DNA of 64,000 bases from JACOMS01 sp964352785 (GCA_964352785.1 CAYGTI010000012.1:1-64000); one strand, 5' to 3'. Shown: positions 52,466-61,899, counted from the stretch's first letter. The notes: generated from the letters alone by a model not told the origin. Made by a program: numbers and translations.

Positions 52466-53635
52466 ATGGATGATTTTACACATAGACCGTCGACCAACGC
52501 GGATGTGCGCGAGGATGTGCAAGGCCGTTATGCGGCGGGGGCACTGGCTGTTGAGGCGGCTCTGTGTTGTCCCATTGATTATGACCCGCAATATTTAAAG
52601 ATCATTCCGCAAGAGGTTCTGGATCGAGATTATGGATGTGGTGACCCTTCGCGCTATGTTCGCGAGGGCGAGGTGGTTCTGGATTTAGGCTCCGGTGGAG
52701 GAAAGATTTGCTTTATTGCGGCGCAAATTGTTGGCCCCAAAGGCCGTGTTATCGGTGTTGATATGACGGATGAAATGCTCAATTTAGCGCGAACCAATGC
52801 GCCTGTTATAGCTGATAAGCTGGGTTATGATGTGGTTGAGTTCCGCAGAGGACATATCGAGGACCTCAAACTTGATCATGACGATTTGAATGTATGGCTG
52901 GCGGATAATCCAGTTAAAAGCGCTGCTGACATGGAAAAAATGGATGCTGAAATACTGCGCCTCAAGAACGAGATGACCATGATCCCTGACAATAGCGTTG
53001 ATGTGATCGTGTCAAACTGTGTGCTTAACCTTGTGTCTGATACGAAAAAGGCACAGCTCTTTTCAGAGATGTTTCGTGTTCTCAAGGTTGGTGGGCGTGT
53101 TGCTATCTCGGACATTGTTTCGGATGAGGATAGTCCCGAAGCGCTTAAAAAGGATGCGAGGTTGTGGTCCGGGTGTATTTCCGGCGCGTTGACAGAACAT
53201 GATTTTGGCGCAGCATTAGAAATGGCGGGCTTTCACGGCATTACACTTGACAAGCTTGAGCTTGAACCTTGGCAGATTGTCGATGGGATTGAGTATCGCT
53301 CAGCGACCTATCTGGCTTACAAGGGGAAACAGGGTGTTTGCTTCGAAAAGAACCAAGCCCTGATTTACAAAGGGCCATGGCGTCATGTGCAGGATGATGA
53401 CGGTCATGTGTTTCGGCGCGGTGAGCGTTCCGCTGTTTGTGAGAAAACGTTTCATCTGATGCAGACAGAGCCTTATACGGATATGTTTATTCCGATTGAG
53501 CCTGCTGTTGCCGTTACTGAAGATCGACTCTTTGAAACTCCGAACTGCGACGTTCGCATCAGAGAACCTCAGGAAACAAAACAAGGTAAAATGAAAGTTA
53601 CGACCGACCCTAGTCAGCGTGAGAGCTGCTGCTAG
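52466..53635 (+). CDS. arsM: Arsenite S-adenosylmethyltransferase ArsM type
   Basis: This 389-residue protein has a SAM-binding methyltransferase domain (VVLDLGSGGGK, then RVIGVDMTDEML). The three cysteines that bind trivalent arsenic in ArsM are seen as C58 in DYGCGDP, C185 in SNCVLNL and C237 in SGCISGAL. Extra cysteines lie at C34, C35 and at the end (SCC). ArsM methylates arsenite, and the longer C-terminal region (from about residue 285) resembles forms tied to arsenosugar synthesis. No ars regulator or ArsS-like radical-SAM gene lies beside it. AAGGA precedes the start at 52466. Confidence 0.8.
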   Translation: MDDFTHRPSTNADVREDVQGRYAAGALAVEAALCCPIDYDPQYLKIIPQEVLDRDYGCGDPSRYVREGEVVLDLGSGGGKICFIAAQIVGPKGRVIGVDMTDEMLNLARTNAPVIADKLGYDVVEFRRGHIEDLKLDHDDLNVWLADNPVKSAADMEKMDAEILRLKNEMTMIPDNSVDVIVSNCVLNLVSDTKKAQLFSEMFRVLKVGGRVAISDIVSDEDSPEALKKDARLWSGCISGALTEHDFGAALEMAGFHGITLDKLELEPWQIVDGIEYRSATYLAYKGKQGVCFEKNQALIYKGPWRHVQDDDGHVFRRGERSAVCEKTFHLMQTEPYTDMFIPIEPAVAVTEDRLFETPNCDVRIREPQETKQGKMKVTTDPSQRESCC

Positions 53636-54417
53636 GCGTATTTATCACCCAGATAGACACGCCGTACATCTTTGTTGGCGCGGATTTCCTCGGGTGTGCC
53701 TTCGAACAAGGCTTCACCTTGGAAGAGGATCGATGCACGGTCAACAATATCCAATGTTTCGCGCACGCGGTGATCTGTGATCAAAATACCGATGCCGCGT
53801 TTCTTGAGGTAAAGCACCAACTCAGAAATATCGGCGATGGCGATAGGGTCAATTCCTGTAAAAGGTTCGTCCAGTAAAATAAAGCTGGGACGGGATGCCA
53901 ACGCACGAGCGATTTCAACGCGGCGGCGCTCTCCGCCGGATAAAGCTAGGGCCGGGCTCTTTTTAATGTGTCCGATGTTGAGTTCGTCGAGTAGGGCGTC
54001 GACATTATCATTCCACTTGGAGCGGTCTTTTTCTGTAAGCTGTACAACAGCCCTGATGTTTTCTTCAACGGTTAGCCCGCGAAAAATAGATTGTTCTTGC
54101 GGAAGGTACCCAACGCCAAGGCGCGCGCGCTGATACATGGGCAGTGATGTGATGTCCTCGCCGTCCAGTGTGATCATGCCCCGATCCGCTTCAATCAAAC
54201 CCATTATCATATAAAAACTGGTTGTCTTACCTGCACCGTTCGGCCCCATAAGGGCCACGACTTCGCCGCGCTGCACTGTCAACGTAATGTCTTTGACAAC
54301 AACCCGGCCGCGGTAAGCTTTGCCAATATTGTTGGCTGCAAGGCCGGTCGCCGGTATAGGCAGGCTTGAGGGAATTCTCCCGTTTTGAGTGTCTTGATCT
54401 AACAGTGTATCAGCCAT
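53632..54417 (-). CDS. lptB: LPS export ABC transporter ATP-binding protein LptB
   Basis: LptB powers extraction of lipopolysaccharide from the inner membrane. The 261-residue protein has Walker A LMGPNGAGKTTSFYMIMG, the signature ALSGGERRRVEIARAL and Walker B FILLDEPFTGIDPIA. Its 3' end overlaps the convergent arsM by four bases. It is the last gene of the lptC-lptA-lptA-lptB series. No rpoN gene follows, although that is common in related genomes. Confidence 0.97.
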   Translation of the reverse strand: MADTLLDQDTQNGRIPSSLPIPATGLAANNIGKAYRGRVVVKDITLTVQRGEVVALMGPNGAGKTTSFYMIMGLIEADRGMITLDGEDITSLPMYQRARLGVGYLPQEQSIFRGLTVEENIRAVVQLTEKDRSKWNDNVDALLDELNIGHIKKSPALALSGGERRRVEIARALASRPSFILLDEPFTGIDPIAIADISELVLYLKKRGIGILITDHRVRETLDIVDRASILFQGEALFEGTPEEIRANKDVRRVYLGDKYA

Positions 54418-54455
54418 GCGGTTACATTCTATTTTGAACGCCGTTTATAAGACGC

Positions 54456-54986
54456 TTATGGTGTCGAACTGCTGTTCTGCGTATTCTTGATCAGAATGTT
54501 GACACGGCCTGTAGATCCGCACTGTCGCCCTTGGCAGGTTCCGACAACGCGAGCTTCTTCGGTTCCGAGATTATAGATGAGCTTATCGCCGGTCACAACA
54601 TTGTCGCCTTGTAGTAAAATCACGTCTCCTGTCACCGTGAAGGAATTTTCGGCCTCGTCATATAGGCCATCAGTTCCACGTACTTCTTGCTCTGGGGTCA
54701 AGTAATAGAAATTTCCTTTAGCCACGATCTTATTGATGTCGCTGGCCGCTCCCGCAACGCCTGTTGCCGCGCTGTAAATTTTCATTTCATCGGCTAGAAT
54801 ACGTGTTGTGCCCTGTCTAACGTCGACTTGGCCGGTGAGAACGGTCACGCCGGAGCGATTGACAATATTATCAGCAGAGGCGTCTATAGGTGCGCTGTTA
54901 TTTCGCGCAAATTGAGCGTTGGCGACGGCTGGCATTAGCGTGAGGAGGGGCGGAGCAATAAGGAGGTATTTAACAAAGACGTTCAT
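54456..54986 (-). CDS. lptA: LptA-like periplasmic OstA protein, copy 2
   Basis: This 176-residue protein has a signal peptide and an OstA/LptA beta-jellyroll: ADNIVNRSGVTVLTGQVDVRQGTTRILADEMKIY, TGDVILLQGDNVVTGDKLIYN. LptA bridges the periplasm and carries lipopolysaccharide. This is the second of two tandem copies. It ends with a Cys pair in GTCQGRQCG and a Ser/Thr/Asn-rich tail. It lies between the first lptA and lptB. Confidence 0.9.
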   Translation of the reverse strand: MNVFVKYLLIAPPLLTLMPAVANAQFARNNSAPIDASADNIVNRSGVTVLTGQVDVRQGTTRILADEMKIYSAATGVAGAASDINKIVAKGNFYYLTPEQEVRGTDGLYDEAENSFTVTGDVILLQGDNVVTGDKLIYNLGTEEARVVGTCQGRQCGSTGRVNILIKNTQNSSSTP

Positions 54987-54989
54987 AAT

Positions 54990-55505
54990 TTAGTTTCCGA
55001 TACGGATAGACGGGCGATCTTTACACTCTTTTCCTAGGCAGTCGCCTTCAAATCGAATGGTTTCTGTTTTAACATTATATGTCAACCTGTCCGTTGTCGC
55101 GCTGTTACCTGAGGCTTGTACGACTTTAACATTTCCTGTCACAACAATAATACCGGTACTGCGTTGGTAAACACCCCTGTTTCCCGTGACCGTGCTATCC
55201 GGTGTGACATAGCGAAAGTTCCCTTCCGCTTCAATACGTGAGACTTCACCCATAGGGGCATTTTCGCCGATGTTTTCTGGGGTTTCCTCGCGGTAGATAT
55301 ACATAATGTCTGACAGAATGCGCGCGCTGCCCTGCTTTACGTCAACGGCCCCTTCTAAAATTGTCTTCAAGCCTTTGTAAGTCGCCTTTTCTGCATCAAT
55401 ATAAATATCGGCATCGCCATCATAGCTAATCTGCGCGGATGCGGGCATCACTAAGGCGGCGCTTAGGCTAATGAGACTTGCGGCGAAACTTTCTTTCAAA
55501 GTCAT
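54990..55505 (-). CDS. lptA: LptA-like periplasmic OstA protein, copy 1
   Basis: This 171-residue protein has a signal peptide and the OstA/LptA fold: AEKATYKGLKTILEGAVDVKQGSARILSDIMYIYR, VTGNVKVVQASGNSATTDRLTYN. Its C-terminal Cys pair, GDCLGKECK, matches the other copy in spacing. It overlaps lptC by four bases and precedes the second lptA by three bases. The pair probably arose by tandem duplication, and their sequences have diverged. Confidence 0.9.
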   Translation of the reverse strand: MTLKESFAASLISLSAALVMPASAQISYDGDADIYIDAEKATYKGLKTILEGAVDVKQGSARILSDIMYIYREETPENIGENAPMGEVSRIEAEGNFRYVTPDSTVTGNRGVYQRSTGIIVVTGNVKVVQASGNSATTDRLTYNVKTETIRFEGDCLGKECKDRPSIRIGN

Positions 55506-56173
55506 TGGATGTCCTCAGGCAAAAGTGTTGCTGAACTTTGTTCCAGTACAGCGTCAATACCATTTTTAAAAACAAATACTGTATAGTTTTCTAAAATCTC
55601 GTAGGCATTTCCGTTCACAGTACCAAATGATCCGATACATTTTATTGGCTGATCGCCTTGGACAATTTTAGTTTTTGCAAATATCCGTGCATGGGTGGAT
55701 ACGCAATGATTTCCGTCATCCGTTTTCAAATCCACTTTCGTATTTAAATTCAGAATTTTATTGACGTCATCATAGGTTCCGGCGTCAGCAATAATCGTGG
55801 ATTCTTCCAGCCCTTCTTCGCGGTAAAAATGCAAGACGGGTTTAAGGAGTTCAACGACTGCATCGTCTGTTGTTGTGCGGATGGCTTCCGCTGCAGTCAG
55901 AAAGTAGGGCAGCCCGTCGTCTGTACGGCCACTATAACGCGGGTTAATCATACGAACAGATTCGTTAGGATTGTCTTGGGGAAAGGTTGTCGTGCTTTGA
56001 CGGGCAAATTGCCAAACCAGCGTTGCAATCAACAAAGCTGAGAGACCAATCAGAATCTGGCGTATGTGGCGTATTCTGCGGGAATGCCGCCTCGCCGCTT
56101 CAAGCGTCATGGTGCGTTTAGGTTCCCAGAGACCAAGGGCTTCGCTGGTTTCATGTGCGGCTGAGAGGGTCAT
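55502..56173 (-). CDS. lptC: LPS export protein LptC
   Basis: This 223-residue protein has one N-terminal membrane helix (about residues 38-58) and a periplasmic LptC domain with INPRYSGRTDDGLPYFLTAAEA and LNLNTKVDLKTDDG. LptC passes lipopolysaccharide from the LptBFG complex to LptA. It lies next to rnd, in the order rnd, lptC, lptA, lptA, lptB on the same strand. Confidence 0.92.
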   Translation of the reverse strand: MTLSAAHETSEALGLWEPKRTMTLEAARRHSRRIRHIRQILIGLSALLIATLVWQFARQSTTTFPQDNPNESVRMINPRYSGRTDDGLPYFLTAAEAIRTTTDDAVVELLKPVLHFYREEGLEESTIIADAGTYDDVNKILNLNTKVDLKTDDGNHCVSTHARIFAKTKIVQGDQPIKCIGSFGTVNGNAYEILENYTVFVFKNGIDAVLEQSSATLLPEDIQ

Positions 56174-56271
56174 AAGGCTCTTTTATAAATCAAGGCCTGC
56201 CTGAAAGCGATAGGCAAAATCAGTGAATGAAGTGATGTTAATTCGTCGCGAATTATTAAGGCTTCATCTTT

Positions 56272-56904
56272 TTACGTGCTATTGCGCTTAAGATTATGGG
56301 AGAAAATATCGATGTCATCCCAACCGCGTAGGTCGAGCTGCGCGCGCGCTGGTAAAAACTCAAAGCAGGCCTTGGCAATAGTGTAACGATCTTCCCGAAA
56401 CAGGCGCGCCGTTAAAATAGTTTGCAGTTGATGCAGATATAACACATCTGACGCGGCGTAGTTGAGTTGGGCCTCCGTTAAGATATCACTGGCCCAGTCA
56501 GAGCTTTGTTGTTGTTTGGATAGGTCTACGCCGATAAGTTCTTTGCAAAGATCCTTAAGCCCGTGCCTATCAGTGTAAGTTCGTACCAAGCCTGAGGCAA
56601 TTTTTGTACAAAAAACAGGCGTAATATCTATGCCTAGATCGCGGCTCATGATCGCGACATCAAAACGCGCAAAATGGAAAATTTTCTCGACGTCGGGATT
56701 AGACATCAAGGCTTTCAGGTTGGGGCAATCATAGGTGCTGCGGTTGACTTGGACGATATGCGCGTCTCCGTCTCCGGCTGAAAGTTGAACAAGGCATAAT
56801 TTATCCCGAACAAGTGACAGCCCTTGTGTTTCTGTATCAACGGCGACGCTGTTGCCAAACTCAATGCCGTCGGGGAGGTCGTTTTTATGAAGGTGTACGG
56901 TCAT
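56272..56904 (-). CDS. rnd: Ribonuclease D family 3'-5' exonuclease
   Basis: This 210-residue protein has the DEDD exonuclease motifs: VAVDTETQGLSL, FHFARFDVAIM and YAASDVLYLHQL. It is short compared with the classic RNase D because it lacks the HRDC domain, which is usual for alphaproteobacterial members. It processes the 3' ends of tRNA or other RNAs. It is divergent from ada with a 113-base gap and is the first gene of the lpt row. Confidence 0.93.
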   Translation of the reverse strand: MTVHLHKNDLPDGIEFGNSVAVDTETQGLSLVRDKLCLVQLSAGDGDAHIVQVNRSTYDCPNLKALMSNPDVEKIFHFARFDVAIMSRDLGIDITPVFCTKIASGLVRTYTDRHGLKDLCKELIGVDLSKQQQSSDWASDILTEAQLNYAASDVLYLHQLQTILTARLFREDRYTIAKACFEFLPARAQLDLRGWDDIDIFSHNLKRNST

Positions 56905-57017
56905 AATCTTACTCGTATGTTCGCCTATAATATGGGGCGTTAACTAGCGGTTCGGTTTTATAATAACAATGCCCGATTTTCGGCGGCGGGACGGAAGTGT
57001 TTGTGCTAGGCGGAAGT

Positions 57018-58055
57018 ATGGATATGAACCCAAGAAAACTTTACGATATTTTTGCGCGGCGTGATACGTCATACGAGGCCTTGTTTTTCATGGGTGTGAC
57101 GAGCACTGGAATATTTTGTCGTCCGGGGTGCCCGGCGCGGCTACCCAAACCGGAAAACTGCACCTTTCACCGCACGGCAAAAGAGGCCTTGGAGGCAGGA
57201 TACCGGGCTTGTCGCCGTTGTCACCCCATGCGCCTGCCCGGGGAGGCCTCAAATTTGATCAAATCGCTGATTAACCTCGTCGAAGAAGATCCGGAGCGTA
57301 AATGGTCAGAGCAAGACTTGGTGGCTCGAAATATAGATCCTTCAACGGCGCGCCGTCAGTTTAAATCGCGATTTGGCATGACCTTTTCTGATTATGCGAG
57401 ACGTCGCCGTATGGCCCGGGCGACAAACGCCATCCACAAAGGTGAGCCCGTGATCGAAGCGCAACTCTCGGCGGGGTATAATTCACCCAGTGGCTTTCGT
57501 GCGGCGTTTTCCAAAACCTTTGGCTGCGCTCCCAAGGGCTGTACGGCCTCTCCCCTTATGATCGAATGGATCGATACAGACCTCGGCCCGATGATGGCAA
57601 TTTGTGACGATTCGCATTTATGGCTACTTGAATTCACAGTACGTAAAAATATGCAGCGCCAATTAGAACGCCTAGCAAAAGTGCACCGCCGGGCCATCAT
57701 CCCGGGACGCACACAGATAACCGATCAAATAGAATCTGAGCTCAACTCTTATTTTTCTGGAAACCTTAGAATATTTGAAACGCCTTTGGCGATGACTGGC
57801 ACCGCGTTTCAAAAGTCTGTCTGGCAAGCCTTGTGTGACATTCCTTACGGGGAAACACGGTCATATACACAGTTGGCGCAATTGGTCGGAAATGAAAAAG
57901 CTGTCCGTGCAGTGGCCAGCTCCAACGCCAATAACGGCTTAGCATTGATTGTGCCTTGCCACAGGGTTATTGCCAAAGGCGGCGGACTTGGCGGATATGC
58001 GGGCGGGCTCGATAAAAAAAACTGGCTCATTGCGCATGAAACGCGGCATGTTTAA
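57018..58055 (+). CDS. ada: Bifunctional Ada: DNA repair methyltransferase and regulator
   Basis: This 345-residue protein joins an N-terminal Ada zinc domain, an AraC-type helix-turn-helix and a C-terminal methylguanine methyltransferase. The zinc cysteines are C34 and C38 (GIFCRPGCPAR), C65 and C68 (CRRCHP), with the spacing of E. coli Ada. The suicide cysteine is in IVPCHRVI. It repairs alkylated DNA and activates repair genes once methylated. I start at 57018 after GGCGGAAG; an upstream frame reaches 56997. tag and alkB are far away in the window, not in one operon. Confidence 0.95.
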   Translation: MDMNPRKLYDIFARRDTSYEALFFMGVTSTGIFCRPGCPARLPKPENCTFHRTAKEALEAGYRACRRCHPMRLPGEASNLIKSLINLVEEDPERKWSEQDLVARNIDPSTARRQFKSRFGMTFSDYARRRRMARATNAIHKGEPVIEAQLSAGYNSPSGFRAAFSKTFGCAPKGCTASPLMIEWIDTDLGPMMAICDDSHLWLLEFTVRKNMQRQLERLAKVHRRAIIPGRTQITDQIESELNSYFSGNLRIFETPLAMTGTAFQKSVWQALCDIPYGETRSYTQLAQLVGNEKAVRAVASSNANNGLALIVPCHRVIAKGGGLGGYAGGLDKKNWLIAHETRHV

Positions 58056-58118
58056 GCTTGTCGCCCCGCGTCAAAATCCCCATATATTTTTAGAATAACG
58101 CCCGTTATAAGCGGCGGG

Positions 58119-59681
58119 ATGTTAAATACGCTATCGATATTTTTTCGCATGCTTCGCACGGGATGGGTTTTGATCCGGCATGACGCGCTCATCCCCGCGG
58201 AATATGCAGGCCGCGTACCATGGTTTATGCGCATGGCCGGCGGTTTGTCGCGTTTGTTCGCCATTCGAGGCCGCGCTGACAATCCAGGTGAGCGGTTTGC
58301 AAATGCGCTCGAAAAGCTGGGCCCGGCCTATATTAAATTTGGCCAGATATTATCCACACGCGGTGATATGCTAGATCCTGTTTTCATTAAAGGCCTGACG
58401 CGTCTCAAGGATAACGTTCCGCCGTTTCCCATGGCAAAGGCCGAAGCGATGCTGGAAGCAGAATGGGGCGGGCCTTGGACAGAAAAGCTGACTTCTCTGT
58501 CTGAGCCCATCGCTGCAGCCTCTGTCGCGCAGGTTCACAAAGGCTTTTTGAAGTCTGGTGAGACAGTTGCAGTCAAGATTTTACGGCCCAATATCCGCAA
58601 AGCTATGCAGCAAGATATGGATGTGCTGCGCATGGTGGCTAATCTGGCAGAATTTATCGTCCCGGAAACACGCCGTTTGGGGCCAAAAATATTTATTGAA
58701 ACGGCTGGGCGAGCTGTGATGCTTGAACTGGACTTACGGTTGGAAGCTGCCGCCGCCTCAGAGCTAACAGATCCGGCGGTTGAAACCGGTCTATATCTCG
58801 TCCCGGAGATTTATTGGGGGCTAGGCGGTAAAGATGTTCTGGTCACAGAGTGGATCGACGGAAAGGCTGTTTCTGATGATGCCATTCTGACCGACCCGGC
58901 CTATGATCCGAAAGAGCTTGCGCGCAAAATCATGCAATCTTTTCTGGCGTGCTCGTTTGATTATGGAGTTTTTCATGCGGATATGCATGAGGGCAATATG
59001 ATTGTGAATGACGAGGGCGACCTTGTGCTCATTGATTTTGGAATATTGGGCCGTCTATCCCCGCGTGAGCAACGTTTCCACGCCGAAATCCTGTATGGGT
59101 TTTTGAAGCGGGACTATTTACGTATTGCTGAGGTGCATTTTGAGGCAGGATATGTGCCACGTCATCACGGCATTGAAGACTTTGCGTCCGCGCTTCGTGC
59201 GGTGGGTGAGCCTATTTTTGGGAAAACGGCCTCTGATGTATCGATGAGCAAAGTATTGTTACAGCTATTTGAGATCACAGAAATTTTTGATATGAAAATG
59301 CAGCCGCAACTTATCATGCTGCAAAAAACCATGATGCAAACCGAGGGGGTTTGTCGCCGCCTTGATCCGGATTTTGATATGTGGGGCACCGCCGCGCCGA
59401 TCGTGGAGGCGTCCATGCGCCGTGAATTGGGCCCGGAAGGCCGCATAGGTGATCTTTTAGACGGGCTTGACCGCGCGAGGCGTACACTTGAAAAACTCCC
59501 AGATGCGACTGAAAATATCGCCGCGCTTGCCAAAGCTTGGGTGGATGGCGAGGTCGATTTGTCAAAAACTCCTCATCCGCACCCCAAAGAGATACGCCGC
59601 GGCCTGATGAAAGGGTTTGCATGGGCTGGCCTTGGCGCTGTAGTAACTCTGGGCGGTGTTTGGGCCGCTTCCCAATTCTAG
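58119..59681 (+). CDS. ubiB: Ubiquinone biosynthesis protein UbiB
   Basis: UbiB is an atypical kinase-like protein needed for coenzyme Q synthesis. The 520-residue protein has the KxGQ motif in YIKFGQILSTRGDML, the Ala-rich loop AAASVAQVH, the ATP lysine in VAVKILRPN, HADMHEGNMIVND and VLIDFGILG. Two hydrophobic helices end it (WAGLGAVVTLGGVWAAS). It starts 63 bases after ada and is followed by coaBC, in a common alphaproteobacterial row that often also has ubiE; no ubiE is seen here. Confidence 0.95.
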   Translation: MLNTLSIFFRMLRTGWVLIRHDALIPAEYAGRVPWFMRMAGGLSRLFAIRGRADNPGERFANALEKLGPAYIKFGQILSTRGDMLDPVFIKGLTRLKDNVPPFPMAKAEAMLEAEWGGPWTEKLTSLSEPIAAASVAQVHKGFLKSGETVAVKILRPNIRKAMQQDMDVLRMVANLAEFIVPETRRLGPKIFIETAGRAVMLELDLRLEAAAASELTDPAVETGLYLVPEIYWGLGGKDVLVTEWIDGKAVSDDAILTDPAYDPKELARKIMQSFLACSFDYGVFHADMHEGNMIVNDEGDLVLIDFGILGRLSPREQRFHAEILYGFLKRDYLRIAEVHFEAGYVPRHHGIEDFASALRAVGEPIFGKTASDVSMSKVLLQLFEITEIFDMKMQPQLIMLQKTMMQTEGVCRRLDPDFDMWGTAAPIVEASMRRELGPEGRIGDLLDGLDRARRTLEKLPDATENIAALAKAWVDGEVDLSKTPHPHPKEIRRGLMKGFAWAGLGAVVTLGGVWAASQF

Positions 59682-59690
59682 TCAGGCAGT

Positions 59691-60899
59691 ATGGCGAAAC
59701 GTATTTTACTTATTATCGGCGGAGGAATAGCGGCCTATAAGTCGCTATTTCTAATCCGTGTGCTGGCCAAGCGCGGGATCAAAACATCTGTTATTATAAC
59801 GCGGGGCGGGTGTGAATTTGTTACGCCGCTCTCTGCGGGCGGCTTGTCCGGGGAACGGGTTTTTACGGATTTGTTTGACCTGACAGACGAAGCCGAGATG
59901 GGGCATATTGAACTTTCACGTTCTGCAGATCTCGTGGTTGTCGCCCCAGCTACAGCAGATATCTTGGCAAAGGCTGCGCACGGTATTGCCAATGACTTGG
60001 CTAGCACGACTTTGATGGCAACGGATAAGCGTGTGCTCTTTGCGCCGGCTATGAATGTACGCATGTGGGACGCGCCCGCCACGCAGCGCAACGTGCAAAC
60101 GCTGAAAAAGGACGGTGCCTTGTTTGTTGGGCCTGATGCGGGTGCCATGGCATGCGGTGAATTTGGCGATGGCCGTATGACTGAACCAGAAGTTATCGCT
60201 GACACCATCGAAGCGGCTCTGGCTGGCGATATGACACTCGATACATTACGTGGGGCTAAGCCTCTTTTGGGGAAAACCGCGCTTGTCACAGCGGGGCCGA
60301 CACGTGAACCTATTGATCCCGTTAGGTATCTTTCGAATCACTCATCTGGAAAACAGGGTTATGCTATCGCGAGCGCCTTGGCTGACCTTGGCGCTAATGT
60401 TACGCTTGTCTCGGGTCCCGTGAGTATAGCGCCGCCATTGGGGGTAAAGTTGAGGCGCGTCGAAACTGCGCGTGAGATGCTAAAGGCTTGCGAAGACGCA
60501 TGGCCGGAGGATGTTTTTGTCTCGGTTGCTGCCGTCGCCGATTGGCGCCCGGACAATATGTCAGAGCGTAAACTTAAGAAAGACAAGGCTGGTATCCCGC
60601 CGTTAAAGCTCGTTGAAAATCCTGATATATTACGGACATTATCCCGGGCCAAAAACCGACCAACATTGATTGTAGGTTTTGCCGCCGAAACCAATGATAT
60701 TATAAATCATGCCCGCGCTAAATTATCAAAAAAAGGCTGTGACTGGATTGTCGCAAACGATGTGTCCGGCGATGTGATGGGAGGTGACCAAAACAGTATG
60801 ATTTTGGTAACGCCCAGCGGTGAAGAAGTTTGGCCGAAAGAGACTAAACAGGCAGCGGCCCGCCGACTTGCAAACAGAATTGCCGAGGAGTTTTCATGA
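59691..60899 (+). CDS. coaBC: Bifunctional CoaBC
   Basis: CoaBC makes phosphopantetheine in two steps: CoaB joins cysteine to phosphopantothenate and CoaC decarboxylates the product. The flavin part has LIIGGGIAAYKSLFLIR, HIELSRSADLVVVAPATADILAK, PAMNVRMW and AMACGEFGDGRM. The CoaB part starts at LVTAGPTREPIDPVRYLSNHSSGKQG. The 402-residue length is normal. It follows ubiB by 9 bases and overlaps the next gene by four bases. Confidence 0.97.
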   Translation: MAKRILLIIGGGIAAYKSLFLIRVLAKRGIKTSVIITRGGCEFVTPLSAGGLSGERVFTDLFDLTDEAEMGHIELSRSADLVVVAPATADILAKAAHGIANDLASTTLMATDKRVLFAPAMNVRMWDAPATQRNVQTLKKDGALFVGPDAGAMACGEFGDGRMTEPEVIADTIEAALAGDMTLDTLRGAKPLLGKTALVTAGPTREPIDPVRYLSNHSSGKQGYAIASALADLGANVTLVSGPVSIAPPLGVKLRRVETAREMLKACEDAWPEDVFVSVAAVADWRPDNMSERKLKKDKAGIPPLKLVENPDILRTLSRAKNRPTLIVGFAAETNDIINHARAKLSKKGCDWIVANDVSGDVMGGDQNSMILVTPSGEEVWPKETKQAAARRLANRIAEEFS

Positions 60900-61441
60900 A
60901 AAAAATACTGATTATTTTGCCGTTCTGTCTCGCAGCATTTGTTTTGCCAGCCCATGCGGACAATATTGCGGCTTGCGAAGTTGTTCTAATGGAACCCGTT
61001 CTTAAAGACGGGATAGATACAGGCGCGAAAATGGCCTCCTTTCGCCCGGCGGTAGCTTTTATGAGCAGTGTCTATGATGATGAAGACGGGGTTCTTAAGA
61101 CGCTAGATGGGTATGATATTCGAGGTGTGATGTGCGAACGTAGATATGTGATCCCTACATTGCGGGATTTTCCGATTTTAGCTACAGGGCTACCTCTGGC
61201 AATGTCTGAAAATTTCGACAGTCCTGACAGTCGTCTCATGACAACTTTTTACAAGGATAGTGAATTCCAGTACACGTATCAGGGGCCACCTTTATCACCC
61301 TCCGAAGAGGCTAAGCTCAAAGATGTCATCGATATTTTTAATCTACAGCCACATGGTTTGTCTGTCGGCGAAGCGGTTGATGACACAAATACTGTGTTGG
61401 CAGACCAAGCGACCGCAGAAAACCAGAAAGACGTAAAATGA
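60896..61441 (+). CDS. Hypothetical secreted protein
   Basis: This 181-residue protein has a clear signal peptide (MKKILIILPFCLAAFVLPAHA) and would be exported. The mature part has a cysteine at CEVV and one at VMCERRYV, which may form a disulphide bond. I do not recognise it. It overlaps coaBC and dut by four bases each, so it is translated with them. Confidence 0.85.
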   Translation: MKKILIILPFCLAAFVLPAHADNIAACEVVLMEPVLKDGIDTGAKMASFRPAVAFMSSVYDDEDGVLKTLDGYDIRGVMCERRYVIPTLRDFPILATGLPLAMSENFDSPDSRLMTTFYKDSEFQYTYQGPPLSPSEEAKLKDVIDIFNLQPHGLSVGEAVDDTNTVLADQATAENQKDVK

Positions 61442-61899
61442 GTGCTGTAACGCCCCTGATTGAATTTAAATGCCTTGAGCATTTTGATGACCTTGAGTTG
61501 CCGTCTTATGAAACAGCTTTGGCAGCGGGCGCTGATTTGCGGGCTGCTTTAGGGAGAACCCCTATGGTGCTTGAGCCCGGGCAACGCGGCCTTGTACCTA
61601 CAGGCTTTTGCATGGCGCTACCCGCGGGTTTTGAAGCGCAAATCCGTCCGCGCTCAGGCTTGGCATTTAAGCACGGCCTGACATGCTTAAACACGCCAGG
61701 TACGATTGATGCGGATTATCGCGGCGAGGTGAAAGTTCTTTTGATCAATCACGGCGCGGAGCCTTTCACGATTTATCATGGTGAGCGCATTGCACAAATG
61801 ATAATTGCCCCGGTTGTTCAAGCTAATTTTAAAGCCGTGTCACAGCTATCAGAAACGCGCCGCGGATCAGGCGGCTTTGGTAGTACCGGCAGGGCCTAA
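61438..61899 (+). CDS. dut: Deoxyuridine 5'-triphosphate nucleotidohydrolase
   Basis: Dut hydrolyses dUTP to dUMP, keeping uracil out of DNA. The 153-residue product has the five conserved motifs, including IRPRSGLAFKHGL, TIDADYRGEVKVLLINHG and ETRRGSGGFGSTG at the end. It is the last gene of the ubiB-coaBC-dut unit. Its 3' end overlaps the convergent DoxX gene by 33 bases. Confidence 0.97.
   Translation: MSAVTPLIEFKCLEHFDDLELPSYETALAAGADLRAALGRTPMVLEPGQRGLVPTGFCMALPAGFEAQIRPRSGLAFKHGLTCLNTPGTIDADYRGEVKVLLINHGAEPFTIYHGERIAQMIIAPVVQANFKAVSQLSETRRGSGGFGSTGRA

Noticed and set aside
58052..58282. 76-codon minus-strand ORF at the start of ubiB
   Set aside because: Overlaps the first part of ubiB and has no sequence signature.
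59735..60289. 184-codon antisense ORF in coaBC
   Set aside because: Low-complexity product opposite a clear coaBC; no conserved features.
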